Position numbers and translations under genes: made by a program. Positions 23,291-37,400 of a stretch of DNA of 64,000 nt are shown here, in pieces. How positions within the stretch are numbered: position 1 is the first letter of the stretch; the number at the start of each line of letters is the position of its first letter. The DNA lies in the NCBI GenBank assembly GCA_036365145.1, contig JAEOAD010000040.1, positions 13,022,501 through 13,086,500 of the forward strand. The letters run 5' to 3'. The notes below the pieces were generated by a model. The model had not been told where the DNA came from and made no database searches. It saw only the letters and a list, made by a program, of their open reading frames with translations. The DNA comes from Orientallactaga sibirica. Taxonomy: Eukaryota > Chordata > Mammalia > Rodentia > Dipodidae.

Positions 23291-25209
23291 AATTTTAGTA
23301 AGCTGGGCGTGGTGGCACATGCCTTTAATCCCAGCACTCAGGAGGCAGAGGTAGGAGGATTGCCATGAGTTCAAGGCCACCCTGAGACTATAGAGTGAAT
23401 TCAAGGTCAGCCTGGGCTAGAGCAAGACCCTACCTCAAAAAAAAAAAAAAAAAAAAAAAAGAAAAGAAATTTTAGGGGGCTGGAGAGATGGTTTAGCACT
23501 TGCTTGCGAAGCCTAAGGACCCGGTTCAATTTTCCAGGTACCACATAAGCCAGACACACAATGTGACACAAATGCACATGCACACAAGGTGGCACATACA
23601 TCTGGAGTTTGACTGCAGTGGCTGGAGGCCCTGGCACACCAATTTTCTTTCTTCTCACTCATTTAAAAAAAAATTGAGCCAGGCGTGGTGGCGCACACCT
23701 TTAATCCCAGCACTCGAGAGGCAGAAGTAGGAGGATCGCCATGAGTTCAAGGCCACCCTGAGACTACATAGTTAATTCCAGGTCAGCCTGGACTAAAGTG
23801 AGAACCTACCTTGAAAAAAAATACCCCCCCCCAATTTTTTTCTACTTTACCAAGGGTCTGCTAATGTGTTATAAGATGTATTCCAACCCTCAGATGGTTT
23901 ACAATCATGTTACCATGTCAAGAGAGGGTCGCTGGGCTGGAGAGAGGGCTCAGTAGTTAAAGGCACTTGCTTGCAAGGCCTGCTGCCTGGTCGGGTTCAA
24001 TTCCCTAGACACCCACATAAAGCCACAGAAGTAGCCAATTGCATTGTAGTAACAAGACCCTGGAGAGAGTATGTGTGCACATGTGTGCATGCGTGCGTGC
24101 ACACACATACATGCACACACACACACACACTCTAAATTTAAAACAATGGCAACAATATGCTCAAACGTGTTCTCTCAGCACCTACCCGCTCCAACTCCAG
24201 GCTCTTGGCATTCATCTGTTGGGTCATGACATCCTTGCCTGAGTCAAGTTTAATGCAGAGCTCTCGGAGAGACGACAGGTCACTCATCACCACTGCTTTC
24301 TCGTCTTCATGGTGCCTCAGCTCCTCCTCTAACCTGGACATGGCTTTTGCCATTGATGAGATCTGAGACTCATAAGCATGATGTGCATTTATGTGCTGAA
24401 GAAAGAAAACAAAATAGGAAGAAAAATTAGTTGACATCAAAATTCGAAGGCTTGAATTTGTGTGGCCACAGCTTCCCTGTAGAAGAAATGCAGGCTGGTT
24501 TTGCATATTTTAAACATTTTCAGGAAGGGCCGCTAGTGCACAGCAGGAGTGGTGTGTGATTAGTGATCACACCCAAGTACCTCATGTGTATATTTGGAAA
24601 ATACAAAGATGAAAATTGTTATGCTGTGAATGTGAGATTTTTGGAAGTTATATTAATTTTTTTCTTTATACATTTCCCTGTTATAATGTCTTTTCTCATC
24701 AAATGGCAATATATACATCTACCACCTCCAGTGATTTTCAGTTAAATTCTAAAATTACATAACTTTAATGCTAAATACATGAATTCACATCTAAATTTAA
24801 TTTAATAATATACAACTTTATAATAAGATTTAGTAACTTTGAAATAATGACCAGAATTTTAAATACTGATAATGATCTTTTCCCAAGAATCCACATTTTA
24901 ATTTTTCTTAATTTGAATTTTAAGTGATAGTTACAAATATGTAAATTCTACTTCTAAATTTTTTTAAGGAATGTTAAGTTGTGTTAATAGATTTTATAGA
25001 AATGAACAGTAAACATTTAATATTGTGCTATAGGTTAATAAGTATCAACAGCTATAGAAAAGCAAATGTTTGAATTTTCCAACATTACTGTTATGTAAAC
25101 AGTTCCCCCAAACAAATTAAGCCAGGCTAATGATGTACCTCAGAGGTAGGCTACTTGCCTAGTATGTGCAAGGCCCTAGGTTTCATCCCCAGCACTGAAA
25201 CACACACAC

Positions 25210-25248
<39 letters not shown>

Positions 25249-28200
25249 GCAAAACATAAAAGCCCATTTCACCTTCCACATGCCAGTATTAATAATGACA
25301 AAGAACAAAAGAACTAAGGGTCAGCTCCTAAGACTCTCTTACAGGTGGACAGCATTTCTCTAGTTAGCTCTTACTCTTCCTGTGCTCCTCGCAACTAAAG
25401 TCATTTTCAAGTGTCAGCAGGACAGACTCTCAAAGAAGATCAGAAGCACACAGCGCCCGTTCCATGCTTTCTCCTACTTCTCTTTTTTACCCTTTTTTCT
25501 TCTTTTTTCTATTTGGTTTTTTGAGGTAAGGTCTCACTCTAGCCTAGGCTGACCTAGAATTCACAATGTAATCCTTAGGGTAACCCTGAACTCACTGTGA
25601 TCCTCCTACTTCACCACCACACTGGGTCTACTTCTCTTTTTTGATGATTATGCAATCACCTTACCTTGTAGACATGTCGATCCAATTTTCTTTCTTTTTT
25701 TTTTTTTTTTTGGTTTTTCGAGGTAGAGTCTCGCTCTGGTCCAGGCTGACCTGGAATTCACTATGTAGTCTCAGGGTGGCCTTGAACTCAAGGTGATCCT
25801 CCTACTCTGCCTCCCAAGTGCTGGGGTTAAAGGCGTGTGCCACCACGCCCGGCTTCAATACAGTTCTTACATCCATCTTCATGCACTCTCCCCTGTGTTA
25901 ACTATGCCCAAATCCTTCTCCTCTTAAAGGGACAGCAACTGCTCACTGGTTGATGGCCTGCCCTAACCCACAATAATCTAATCTTAATTTGGTCACATCT
26001 GCAAAGATCATTTTTCTTTTCTTTTCCTTTTTGAGTTTTTTTTTTTTTTTTTTGGTTTTTCGAGGTAGGTCTCACTCTAGCCCAGGCTGACCTGGAATTC
26101 ACTATGTAGATAGAGGTGGCCTTGAACTCACAGCGATCCTCCTACCTCTGCCTCCCAAGTGTTGGGATCAAAGGCATGCACCACCATGCCCAAAGATCCC
26201 ACTTTTCAATAAAGTCACAATGATTGGCAGTTAGCCATTTAACATAGTTTTCTGATGGTCATAATTCTACCTACTCTGAGACCCTCCAAAATTCACATTC
26301 CTCTCAAGAATATATCTGCTCTACCCCCAAATTCCAGCACCAACTCCAAGTCTATTATTTCATTTAGGCATCACCTGAACTCAATGCACATGAGACTCAG
26401 TACCACAGACCTTAAGACAACATTCCTCTCCATGGAGATACCAGAAAACAAACTATCTGTGTGCAACATACAGTAACGAGCAGGCAGAGAAAAGACAGTT
26501 CCATCTGAAAAAGAAGAAACAGGAGGGACAGAGGTGGTGAGCTGTGGCCCACTTTCCCTCAATGTGACAAATCATCTGCCAGAAACCACTTCAAGGAAAA
26601 GCTTATTGTTTACTGGAAGATACTTAAGTTTTAACCACAACAGCAGACCAAGTATGGAATCAAGTGGGGCAATTCCATTAGACCTGAAGCCCTAGAAGGA
26701 TCACTTGGTACTGAGGTTCTATCTCCTGGGCCTAGCAGGCTGGCTGCCCTTTCCCAGTCCTCAGGAACAGTGGTATTCCCTTTAGCTCCAATCCCATTTT
26801 CTGTTCCTAAGATTCCAGAAGTCTAACAGCCTTTCTTCATTTCATTCCGTTCCTGTCCCTTTCAGTCAAAGTTGCCAGTGTTTCTGCTGAGATGGCTGAA
26901 TGCATCCAGGATTAATGGAAGCCAACCAAAATGTTCACCAAAAAATGAAGAGTTGGGGGCTACAGAATGGCTTAGTGGTTAAGGCGTTTGCCTATGAAGC
27001 CTAAGGACCCACGTTCATCTCTCCAGATCCCATATAAGCCAGATGCATAAAGGTGAGGCAAGCACAAGGTCGCACATGCACACTAGGTAGCGTAAGTGTC
27101 TAGAGTTCAGTTGCAGTGGCTAAGGCACTGGAGCATCAATTCTCTCTGTCTCTTTCTCTTAAAAAAAAAGAATTTGGGGCTGTAGAAATGGCTTGGTGGT
27201 TAAGCACTTGCCTGTGAAGCCTAAGGACCCTGGTTTGAGGCTTGATTCCCCAGGACCCACGTAAGCCAGATGCACAAAGGGGTGCATGCATCTGGAGTTC
27301 GTTTGCAGTGGCTGGAGGTCCTGGTGTGCCCATTTTCTCTCTCTTTGCCTCTTTCTCTCTCTGTCACTCTCAAATAAAATAAATAAATAAACAAGAAAAA
27401 AATAATTTAAAAAAAGGTTTAAAAAAATGAAGAGTTGGGTGTGGTGGCACACATCTATAATCCCAGCACTTAAGAGGTAGGAAGCCCACCATGAGTTTGG
27501 GGCCAGCCTGGGCTACAGAGTGAGTTACAGGTTCTAGGCTGTAGTGAGACAGACCCTATGATGGATGGATGGATGGATGGAAGGAAGGAAGGAAGGAAGG
27601 AAGGAAGGAAGGAAGGAGGGAAAGAAGGAAGGAAGGAGAGAGGGAGGGAAAGAAGGAAGGAAGGAGGGAGGGAAAGAAGGAAGGGGGAGGGAGGGAGGGA
27701 AGGAAAGAAGTGGGAGGGAGGGAAGGAAGGAAAGCTAAACAGAGAACAACACTTCAAAGATGATATTCATCCTTAGAAAAGAATGAAACAGGGCTGAAGC
27801 AGTTATGGTGTTTGCCTATGAAGTCAAAGGACCCAGGTTCAATTCCCCAGGACCCACGTAAGCCAGATGCACAAGGGGGTGCATGCATCTGGAGTTCGTT
27901 TACAGTGGCTGGAGGCCCTGGTGTGCCCATTCTCCCTGTGCCTGTCTCTCTCTCTCTCTCTCTCTCCTTGCAAATAAATAAATTAAAAAAAAAAAAGAGG
28001 GCCGGAGAGATGGCTTAGCGGTTAAGGCACCTGCCTCCTAAGCCTAAGAACACTGGTTCCAATCTCCAGGTCCCACGTTTAGCCAGATGCAAAGTGACAC
28101 AAGGGTGCAATGCTGCACTTGACCACAAGGGGGTGCACACATCTGGATTTCGTTTGCAGCAGCTGAGAGGCTGCTGGCGCGCCCATCTCTATCTGTCTTC

Positions 28201-30199
28201 CTCTCCCTCTCTGTCTCTCTCCAAAAAAAAAAAAAAAAAAAGAAAGGAATGAAATGCTGCAATGTGGATGAACCTTGCAATTAAGTGAAAGAGGACAAAT
28301 ATGCATAATTCTATTTATGTTTGAACAAAGAGAAGGCAAACTCCTATGGACAGACAGTAGTATGAGGGCTTCTAGGGCTGAGCTGGGAAGAACAGGAGTT
28401 TATGTCTCATGCATACAGTTTCAGCTGGGGAACAGGAGAAGTACTAGAAACACACGGTGAAGATTACTGCATAGTGTTGTTGATGCACCGAATGCCACAG
28501 AACTGAACACTTACTGTTAGATGGGATGTTACCCATCTTTTTGCTCCCCAATGGATATCTCAACAAGTCATCAGAATTAGTATCAAAACATTACTACTGA
28601 CCTTGATTTTATGTTATGAAATCATTCATTTACTTGTGTGTGTGCACATGTGCAGGGTCTCTTGCCGCTGCAAAGGGAACAAGATGCTTGGGCCACTTTT
28701 TGTATCAGGCTTTACATGGAGGGCTGAGGAACTGAACCCAGGCCTACAGGCTTTCCAAGAGAGCACCTTTAACCACTGAGCAACCTTTCTAACCCCAACC
28801 TTGATTTTATTAATACATAATAATTAAAATTAATACTTTTATTAATACTTAAATGAAGTATCTTTTTTTTTAATTTTTGGTTTTTTTGAGGTAGGGTCTC
28901 ACTCTAGCCCAGACTGACCTGGAATTAACAATGTAGTCTCAAGATGGCCTTGAATTCACGGCAATCCTCCTACCTCTGCCTCCCGAATGCTGGGATTAAA
29001 GGCGTGCACCACCGCACCCGGCTCAATGAAGTATCTTTGAATTCTGTTTTGGCATAGAATGCCTTTACTAGTCAAAGGAATGCTTGCTTACCTCCTGAAT
29101 TTCTTTTTCTAGCAGCTCCACTCTTTCTCGAAGGTGTCTCCTCTCTGTGTCGATAGAAAGGAGCTCTAGTCGCACTGAACTGCTTTCTCCTTCGGCTTGA
29201 TGAGCTTTGATCTCCCAGTCTTCCGCGCGGTTATGAAGCATCTGAAACCTGTCTAATAAATCCTGGTTTTCTTTTTCCTGTGTAAGCACAAATCAATTAT
29301 TTCTGAATCACCAACTGTTACTGGATCACATGTCATAAATACATGCAACAACTGGGAATTCGGTTTTAATTTAGGCTATCTGTGCAGGCACTATACTGAG
29401 ATCTATGGAGGAAATATAAAGTTAGCAGGCAGGATCTCTGCTCTCAAATGTTTAATAGCTGATAGTGGAGACACAATCAAAAACAGTAGAAAGTTCAAAC
29501 AATCAGTTTTCAACTGAAACTCAATCCCATTTGTCACCTTTGTAGCCATCAAGCTTTCCCACCGCGACACCTCGGTGATGTAGTTATGGACTCTACTCTT
29601 CATCTCTTCCTTCTCATGCACTGCAGCTTCCAGCTCCATCGAGATTTCCTGAAATCAGCAACAGGGACAAAGATGAAGAGGACACAGCATCAATGAAAGC
29701 CTTGTCCTGGTCAAAGAACTGCTCTGGAATCAGGGAGCAAGAGACAGTAAGAAAAAAATTATTATTTTCAATGTATTATTTTCATACGTCTTTCCTGATT
29801 GATCTTGGGTTTCTTTGTTTTTGTTTAAAGGCATGCGTCCCCATGCCTAGCTATATTTTTATTGATTTATTTGCAAGCAGAGACATAGAAGAGAGACAGA
29901 CAGAGAGAATGGGCACACCAGGGTCTCTAGCCGCATGCACCACTTTGTGCATCTGGCTTAACACAGGTACTGGGGAATGAAACTCAGGTTGTTAGCCTTT
30001 GGAAGCAAGTGCCTTGACCACTCATCCATCTCTCCAGCCCTTGGCTTTTTTTTTTTAGCCCATTTTTTCCACACAACTTCCATAGTAGTCCTATGGAACA
30101 GTCATGATCAGAAGTTGACTTAAATATCTGCAATGTGCTTTATACTGAACATTTTTATAAAGTATTTACTTATTTTATAAAGTAATTTTTGAAAACATG

Positions 30200-30233
<34 letters not shown>

Positions 30234-33200
30234 GTTTTGCGAGGTAGGGTCTCACTCTGGTCCAGGCTGACCTGGAATTAACTATGTAGTCTCAGGGTGG
30301 CCTCGAACTCTCGGCGATCCTCCTACCTCTGCCTCCCGAGTGCTGGGATTAAAGGCATGCACCACCACGCCTGGCTTAACATGTAATTTTTAAACCAGGA
30401 AAATCACTGGTCTTCATGGTATAATCCTGTAGTGAACCAGCGTCGACCACCACCTTCCAGGATCTGCTATTCTAAACATGCATTCATTTCCAAAGACATT
30501 TCTAAGCCAATGGAAGTGAAAACCAGTGAGGAAAATCAGTCATGAGTCATCAACACACAGACGTCACCCTGAGAGTGCTGGTGATGTCCTCATCCAACAG
30601 TGTGACAACAGAATTTCTGACACAGATGTTCATGCTTTAAGTTTTCTTGCAACAAACCCAAATGATGCCAAGTGTGATAGCACACACCTGCAATCTCAAC
30701 CTGGGAGGCTGAAGCTGGAGGGTCACATGTTCAAGGCCAGCCTGGGCTACATGAGGCAGCTGTCTCAAAACACTAGGAAAGAAATGGTGAGAAGACTGCA
30801 GTTGTACCCCTAGGGAGCCTGTGATAGCAGCATTCTATTACATTCTATACATACTTTTAAAGTTATTTATTTATTTGCAAGCAGAGAGAATGGGCGTGCC
30901 AGGGCCTCCAGCTTCTGCAAACAAACTGCAGATGCATGCACCACTTTGTGCATCTAGCTTTACATGGGTACTGAGGAATAGAAGCTGTGACATTAGGCTT
31001 TACAGGCAAGCACCTTAACCACTGAGCCCCAATGGCAGCATTCTAAACTACAGTTTGTATTACTCTGACAGACACCATTCTTCTTGAAGAATTAAGTTGC
31101 TTAGGGTCACACCAATACATTTTAGAAAAACTACCTGGCACTTTGACATTTAGCAAACACACTGTAAGAATTGTATGCACCTCAGTCATACCTGGTTTTC
31201 TCTTGACATTGTGGCCAGGTCATCTTGTAATCGTCTGTTCTCCTTAAAAGCGATCTCTCGGGACTTTCCTACCTCGTCAAGTTCTTTGTTAGCCACATCC
31301 AGCTGGCTCCGGAGGCTGCTTATCTCTCGGTCTCGATTAGCCAATGTATCCTTCAGCTGGCTGTTAAATAAGTGGTGTGTAATAATAAAGAAAGCGTTAG
31401 GGAAAACTCCAGCTCATTTTTAAAAGGCTAGAATAGTCTGAATATATGAAGAATGCAAGAAACTTTAAATACTGCCTGGAGATTCTGATTAATTAGGTTC
31501 ATCAGGTTTTTTTAAATACACCTATCAATCCTTTTTTTCTTTTTTAAAATATATTTTATTTATTTGAGAGAGAAAGAGGCAAAGAGAGAGGGAGAGAATG
31601 GGCACACCAAGGCCTCCAGCCACTGCAAACAAACTCCAGATGCATGCACCCCCTTGTGCATCTGGCTTACGTGGGTCCTGGAGAGTTGAACCTGGATCCT
31701 TTGGCTTTGCAGGCAAATGCCTTAACTGCTAAGCCATCTCTCCAGCCCCTATCAATCCTTACATGCAAAGGAAGATACGAAACAAATACATTACTTCAAA
31801 AGTAAACAGAAGAATTTCAAATGTTAAGAACCAAATGTGATAGATTCAATTGGCAAATATTAAGTGTTTATATGTACAGTCTTAGTCAAAATGTAAAGGC
31901 ATGTAAAATGAACATTAATTACTTTGTCCCTAGGTGGCTTATGACTATTTTTCATGGGCCATATATAAAATGTAAAAATTCTTAAGAATGCTCAAGATAG
32001 TTTAAGTTGGAGAATGAGTCCAAATTTTGAATGAGTCCAAAGTTTTTGTTTGTTTGTTTTTTTTCGAGGTAGGGTTTCAGTCTCACCCAGGCTGACCTGG
32101 AATTCAGTATGCAGTCTCAGGGTGGCCTCAAACTCACAGCGATCCTCCTACCTCTGCCTCCCAAGTGCTGGTGGCTACATATACTTTTATATGTCTGCTT
32201 GTGATTTATTTTTATTGTGACAACCCTAATCATTAAAACTTCCATTAGTAGCCAGCACATGCCTTTAATCCCAGCACTTGGGAGGCCACCCTAAAACTAC
32301 ATAGTTTATTCCAGGTCAGCCTGAGCTAGAGCAAGACCCTATTTGAAAAATAAATAAATAAATAAAAAAGAAAGAAAAAGCATAGATAATAAAACAGAAG
32401 TGTGAGGTACAGATGGTGGAGGAAGACAGCAAGTTAGAGACTAAGTTAGAGACTAAGCAAAGAATGCTGTTATTGGCATCCCCTATTTCTGGAGTGCCAC
32501 TAAGCTGATGAAGCCAGACGCACTGAAGACTTCTTTACAGGTTGAGCGGCTATTTACTAAGTACTCACCTCATGGCTGATTCATGCTCTGAGGCCGCGAT
32601 CTTCATCTGAGCAATGGCTTTTTCCTGTAAGAGAGACATACAAGATCCCAAGCCTTTTATATGGAACTTTAGATAAATCTGTATAGTCTACCATATTTGT
32701 ACAGTTCAGTACAGTTGACTATATAGTTCAACAACATAAACTCCATGATAAGGAAAATGCCAAGTATACAGATCTCTATGCTCCACGTTGGTATGTTTCT
32801 ATCCATTAAGCGTCCCGACTGTTTCTTTAAAGTACGCTTTAATGAGATCTAGGTCACATTCCAGAAAAAGAGAAGATAGCATTTGAAAGATTCATATTAT
32901 TGGGACAACAATAAATTTAAACATATCAGAAGGTATGGGCTTGGGTGCTGGGATTTATACAGGGATAAGAACTACATATGTGAAGCCAACAATGATCTTT
33001 TCTGCTTATATGCTGGAAAACAGTATCTCACAGGCACATACTTTACTAGCTAGGGTTTCCTGCAAGTTGGCAATCTTTTCTGTCTTCTCATCCACCGTCT
33101 CCTGGAGGAAGTCTTTCTCTTTGTCGATTACACCAATGGTCTTTTTCATCACATGAGCCTCCTCACTCTGCGAGGTCATCTTCAGGTTCAGCTTTGCTGG

Positions 33201-34468
33201 AAAGGACGGCAGTGTTTGTTAGACACAGTAAACTGGGGTCAGAGAAACAAACTTTAAAGGCCTTACCTATGCTGCTCTCCAGCACTGTGATCTGCTTGTG
33301 GGCTGACTCAAGTTCACTTCTTTTCATGGAAAGCCGCTGCTGACAGTCGTTAAGTGTCCGCTGCAGCTGCTCATTCACCATCCTGGAAAGCCAGCAACAA
33401 AACAAACGGATTCTTACTCTCTCTTATCTTGTGTTGAAATACTTTGTAAATAAGAGGTCTCAGAAACATTAAACATTTCTTATTCAAGTTTATTTCTCAT
33501 TTTAAAGCTCTTCAGGTATAATCAATGGCATTATATAACTTTTTTTTTTCTTGTTATTCACCCTTCTTCTTCAAAATGGTCCCATCTTCTTAAAAATAGT
33601 ATAGCATAAAATCCAATTAATAGTATGCTCCCTTCTAGAAGCTTCTTGGTAGTTTACAGTTCTTGTTTTCCTAATATCAACCCTCTTCCACTTCAAGTCC
33701 ATTTCCACTGGTGGAGACAAAGGGACAGACAGTCCTATTCTTACAGGGGGCTGGTGCTTCAGAAACTCCACAGAGCTCACCATCCTGACCAGATAGGCTT
33801 TAATTGTGTTTTTTATTCTCACTTTCTGGGTGGACAGGTAACTGGAGGATGAGGGTTACAGTGCACAGGGAAGGCTGCTCAAGGCTGTGAGGGTGGGCTG
33901 AGTGCCTAAGGTTCCAGGATTCTGGAGGCCAGGGCAGGAGAAGTGCTTGAGTGCAGGGACATGAGGCCAGCCTAGGGAACAGTAAGTAGCTTATGTTAAG
34001 GGAAACAAAACCAAGGTGAGTGGACAACAGGACAACATATTCAGCAGCCTCATTGTTTAGAGCCTCATAGCTAGCACAGAAGACGACTAAGGACCTCGCC
34101 ACGGGGCAGAGGAGACAGGCTACTGCCCAATGGGGGGGGGGGACAATTTTTCACTGAGCAAAAACTGATAAGCACGACTGACTGCTTCTTCTTTTTAATA
34201 AATATTTTTGTGCCTAAATCATGAAATCCACATTTCAGTGTCTATAAATAAAATTATGTTAGGACACACTATACTCTTTCATTTATATATAGCCCTAATT
34301 ATTTTTGAGTTCCAAAAGCAGGGTTAAAAAGGTGTGACAGCCATTAAAATGCCTTTAATCCTATGACTTAGGAGGCAGCGGTAGGGGAATAGCTGTGAGT
34401 TTGAGACCAGTTTGGACTACGGAATGAGTTACAGGTCAGCCTGGGCTACAGTGAGACCCTACCTCAAA

Positions 34469-34499
<31 letters not shown>

Positions 34500-37400
34500 G
34501 AGAGAGAGAAACAGGTGAGACAGATGGAGCTGGGACTGGAGTTCCGATTCCCAGAACCAGGTAAGAGCTTGGTGGAGTGTACCTGTAATCCCATAATCCC
34601 AGCTCAGAAGGTAGAGCAGGAGGCTCCCCAAGGCTTGCTGGCTAGCTAGTCCAGTTGGACCAGTGAGCTCTACTTTCAGTGTGAGACTGTTTCATGAAAT
34701 AAGATGACCGAGGAAGACACCTGATGTTGACCTCTGGCCTCCACAAGCATGTGCAGCACACATGTATATATATACACGCCTGCACACATGTGTGTCCACA
34801 TGTGAGTGTACATACACAAGGGAAGTAGTGTAACATGTAGTCTACAGTATGGAATACTAACAGACAAAAGGTTTGCTGAGCCAGGCTTAGAGACTGACTA
34901 GCATATTCTGTGAGTCTATCGACATCATTCTTGGGGAAGAGATTTCCTTATAGTATTAAGGTGGTTTGATTTGGGGTATTAAGTGCCAGATTTCATTCAG
35001 TGGTGCAATTTAAGAGAGACAAGAGTCATTTAAACTTATTAGATGTGATTTTATATTATTTATTTGATGCTATACCTAGGACAGAGGGACTGGACTTCAA
35101 CAATTAGAGACCACCTAATCTAGGAGAAAGAAAAGCCTGTGGCGAGGTGCTGAATTCAGTGGAGGAAAACAAGCCTGACAGAAGAGGGGACAGAGAAGAT
35201 GGTCCACGAGTGGACAGAAAGGGAACATGTGTCTCACCCAGCTCAAAATCTGCTTCATGGATGTCTTCAGGTGGTGGAAAAGCAAACTGGCTGTGATGAA
35301 AGGAGTAGCAAGAGCTCCATCACCTAGACTTACACTGAGGATGGCCCAAGGTTTGCATAATGTGCTTTTGCTTTCATAAAGGCTGGACATTATAGTTTGT
35401 ACTGTTTAGCTTTGGATTTAGACCTGAAAGCTTGAATTTACGTGTTGATTAGTGTCTACTGGCATGGAAAGTATGACTGACACACTGTCCTCAGAGACAA
35501 AATAAGTCTCGTGTGTGTGTGTGTGTGTGTCTGCACGTATATAATTATGTATTTTGTTTTGTTGGTGACTGTAAGTTTTAAAATCACGTAATATCCCCAG
35601 GTTATGTGAGGTAGAGAACAATTCTCACAACCCCCTCCTGTGGCAGTGGCTGACTGACTTCCAGGTGAGGGAAGAGAGGAGGCAGGTTGATCTCAAAGAG
35701 AAAAAGGCATTAGCATCGGAATGGAGTCTGTGAAGGGGCCATGGCACATCAGAGGAGACACTGAACGCTGTCTCACAAGTCTTCCTTGAGGACAGGAACA
35801 CGGTGGTGTAGCTGTGGTCTGAAGGAAAAGCAAATGGATCAAATGCCAGATCCAGTGAGCCAGACACCCAAGTGAACAGGGTGGCTCCCTCTCTAGACAA
35901 AGTCAAGTCCTCTGAACTCTGGAGCTGAAGACAGGAGCCAGGAGAACGGCTGCTGTACTTGCTTCCCTTCGAAGAATCCACGGAGAGCAAGGGAGAGAGA
36001 GGGAGGGAGGGAGGGAGGGAGGGAGGGAGGGAGGGCGGGCAGGCGGGCAGGGGAACTATGTCGACTTTAGTTTTCCCTAAAGCCCACCTTGTTAATCTTG
36101 AGAATGCCGTCGACTTTAGTTCTCCTTAAAGCCCACCTTGTTAATCTTGAGAATGCTGTCAAGCAGCAAAGAGTCAAAGTAAAGAAAGATGTCCTGTATG
36201 AGTGGAATAAACCATTTCCTTGGTTTTATTTCTTTAAGCCACTTGATAATCAGGGACTCTTATCACCTTTGGGGTCAGGCCTTTCTTTTTCTAATTATTG
36301 CTTTGATTCTCACTTGTGCTGTTTATTATAATTCTTAGTTTATATATGCTTGTATATGAGATCTGTCCCTTTAATCTTATCGTTTTCCTGACCTTTAGGC
36401 AAATTTCTTGAGTTTGTTTCTAGGTCACCTTGGGTTCCTGTAGTGGTCAGTCTGCTGTTCAGGAACCCTTCAGTTATAACTTGCCAATCTTCTCTCAGCT
36501 CATCACCACACCTTCCCTCCTGATCTCAAGGTGTTGCCACCTCATGACTGTTCCAGTTTCACAGATAGGATGTTGTGTTGACATCTGACCTTTCTCCTAA
36601 CCCTCACCATACATATCATCAACAAAGATTTCCCAGGGCTCTCAAGGGCAGCACCTTCTGCTGACCTTTTTTTAGGGCGCTGTGCAGTCCAGAAGAAACT
36701 TTACATGTATGTATTTGAACTTGGTAAATGGCTAGCCAACAACCCAATATCCCAAGTGTACAATGGAGCACTGGATCTCACTTTTATCTCCACCTAAGTC
36801 ACATTTTTGGTTTATGTAAGCGATGCTTTTTAACTTGGCCTCTGTACTCCAAGTTCATGGGCGCTGTCCTTTCCTGACCCTTGCTCTGCACTGCTTGTCA
36901 TCTGTCCTAAGGCTTCAAATCCACATTTCTTTCTACTCCCAGTTAGCCTCCTAAAATGCTCTCTCCATCCATGTGCCCCACCCCTTGTTAAGCATTTGTC
37001 TCTAAATCAGAAAAGGTTAAAAACAGAACCTAAAACATTCAGAATTTATTCCTCTAAAAGAGGCAAGAAAATGAAGAAAAACACCATATAGCAAAAGTTC
37101 TTAAGTTTTCCAGCAGTCCTACCCAGAAGTACAAGGCATCTGAAGTATTGAGATGGACTTTAAAAGGAGCTAGGTTCAAAATCTTGACTAATAGCATGTT
37201 AATCTATGAAAGTTGCAAAAATACATATGCCCCCAAATCTACCCAGATTTACTCAGTAAACTAGGACAGCTCAAGATTAACCCCAACATCCATACTTCTC
37301 AAAAGCTCCACAAAGTCAGCCTTGGAAACTACTACTCAAAGGCACAGTTCAAAATACCATGGTAATGAACCTTACATAAACGGAAGCATGGCCCAGGCAG

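Larger units (their letters stand above)
27755..28525 (+). mobile_element. Old L1M 3' fragment, split by two SINEs
   Basis: Left part at 27755-27789; right part from 28245 with atgctgcaatgtggatgaac, a classic L1 3' ORF2/3'UTR motif. The SINEs at 27790-28240 sit between. Confidence 0.6.

Noticed and set aside
27558..27776. Gly/Arg/Lys/Glu-rich repetitive protein
   Set aside because: Translation of a GGAA microsatellite.
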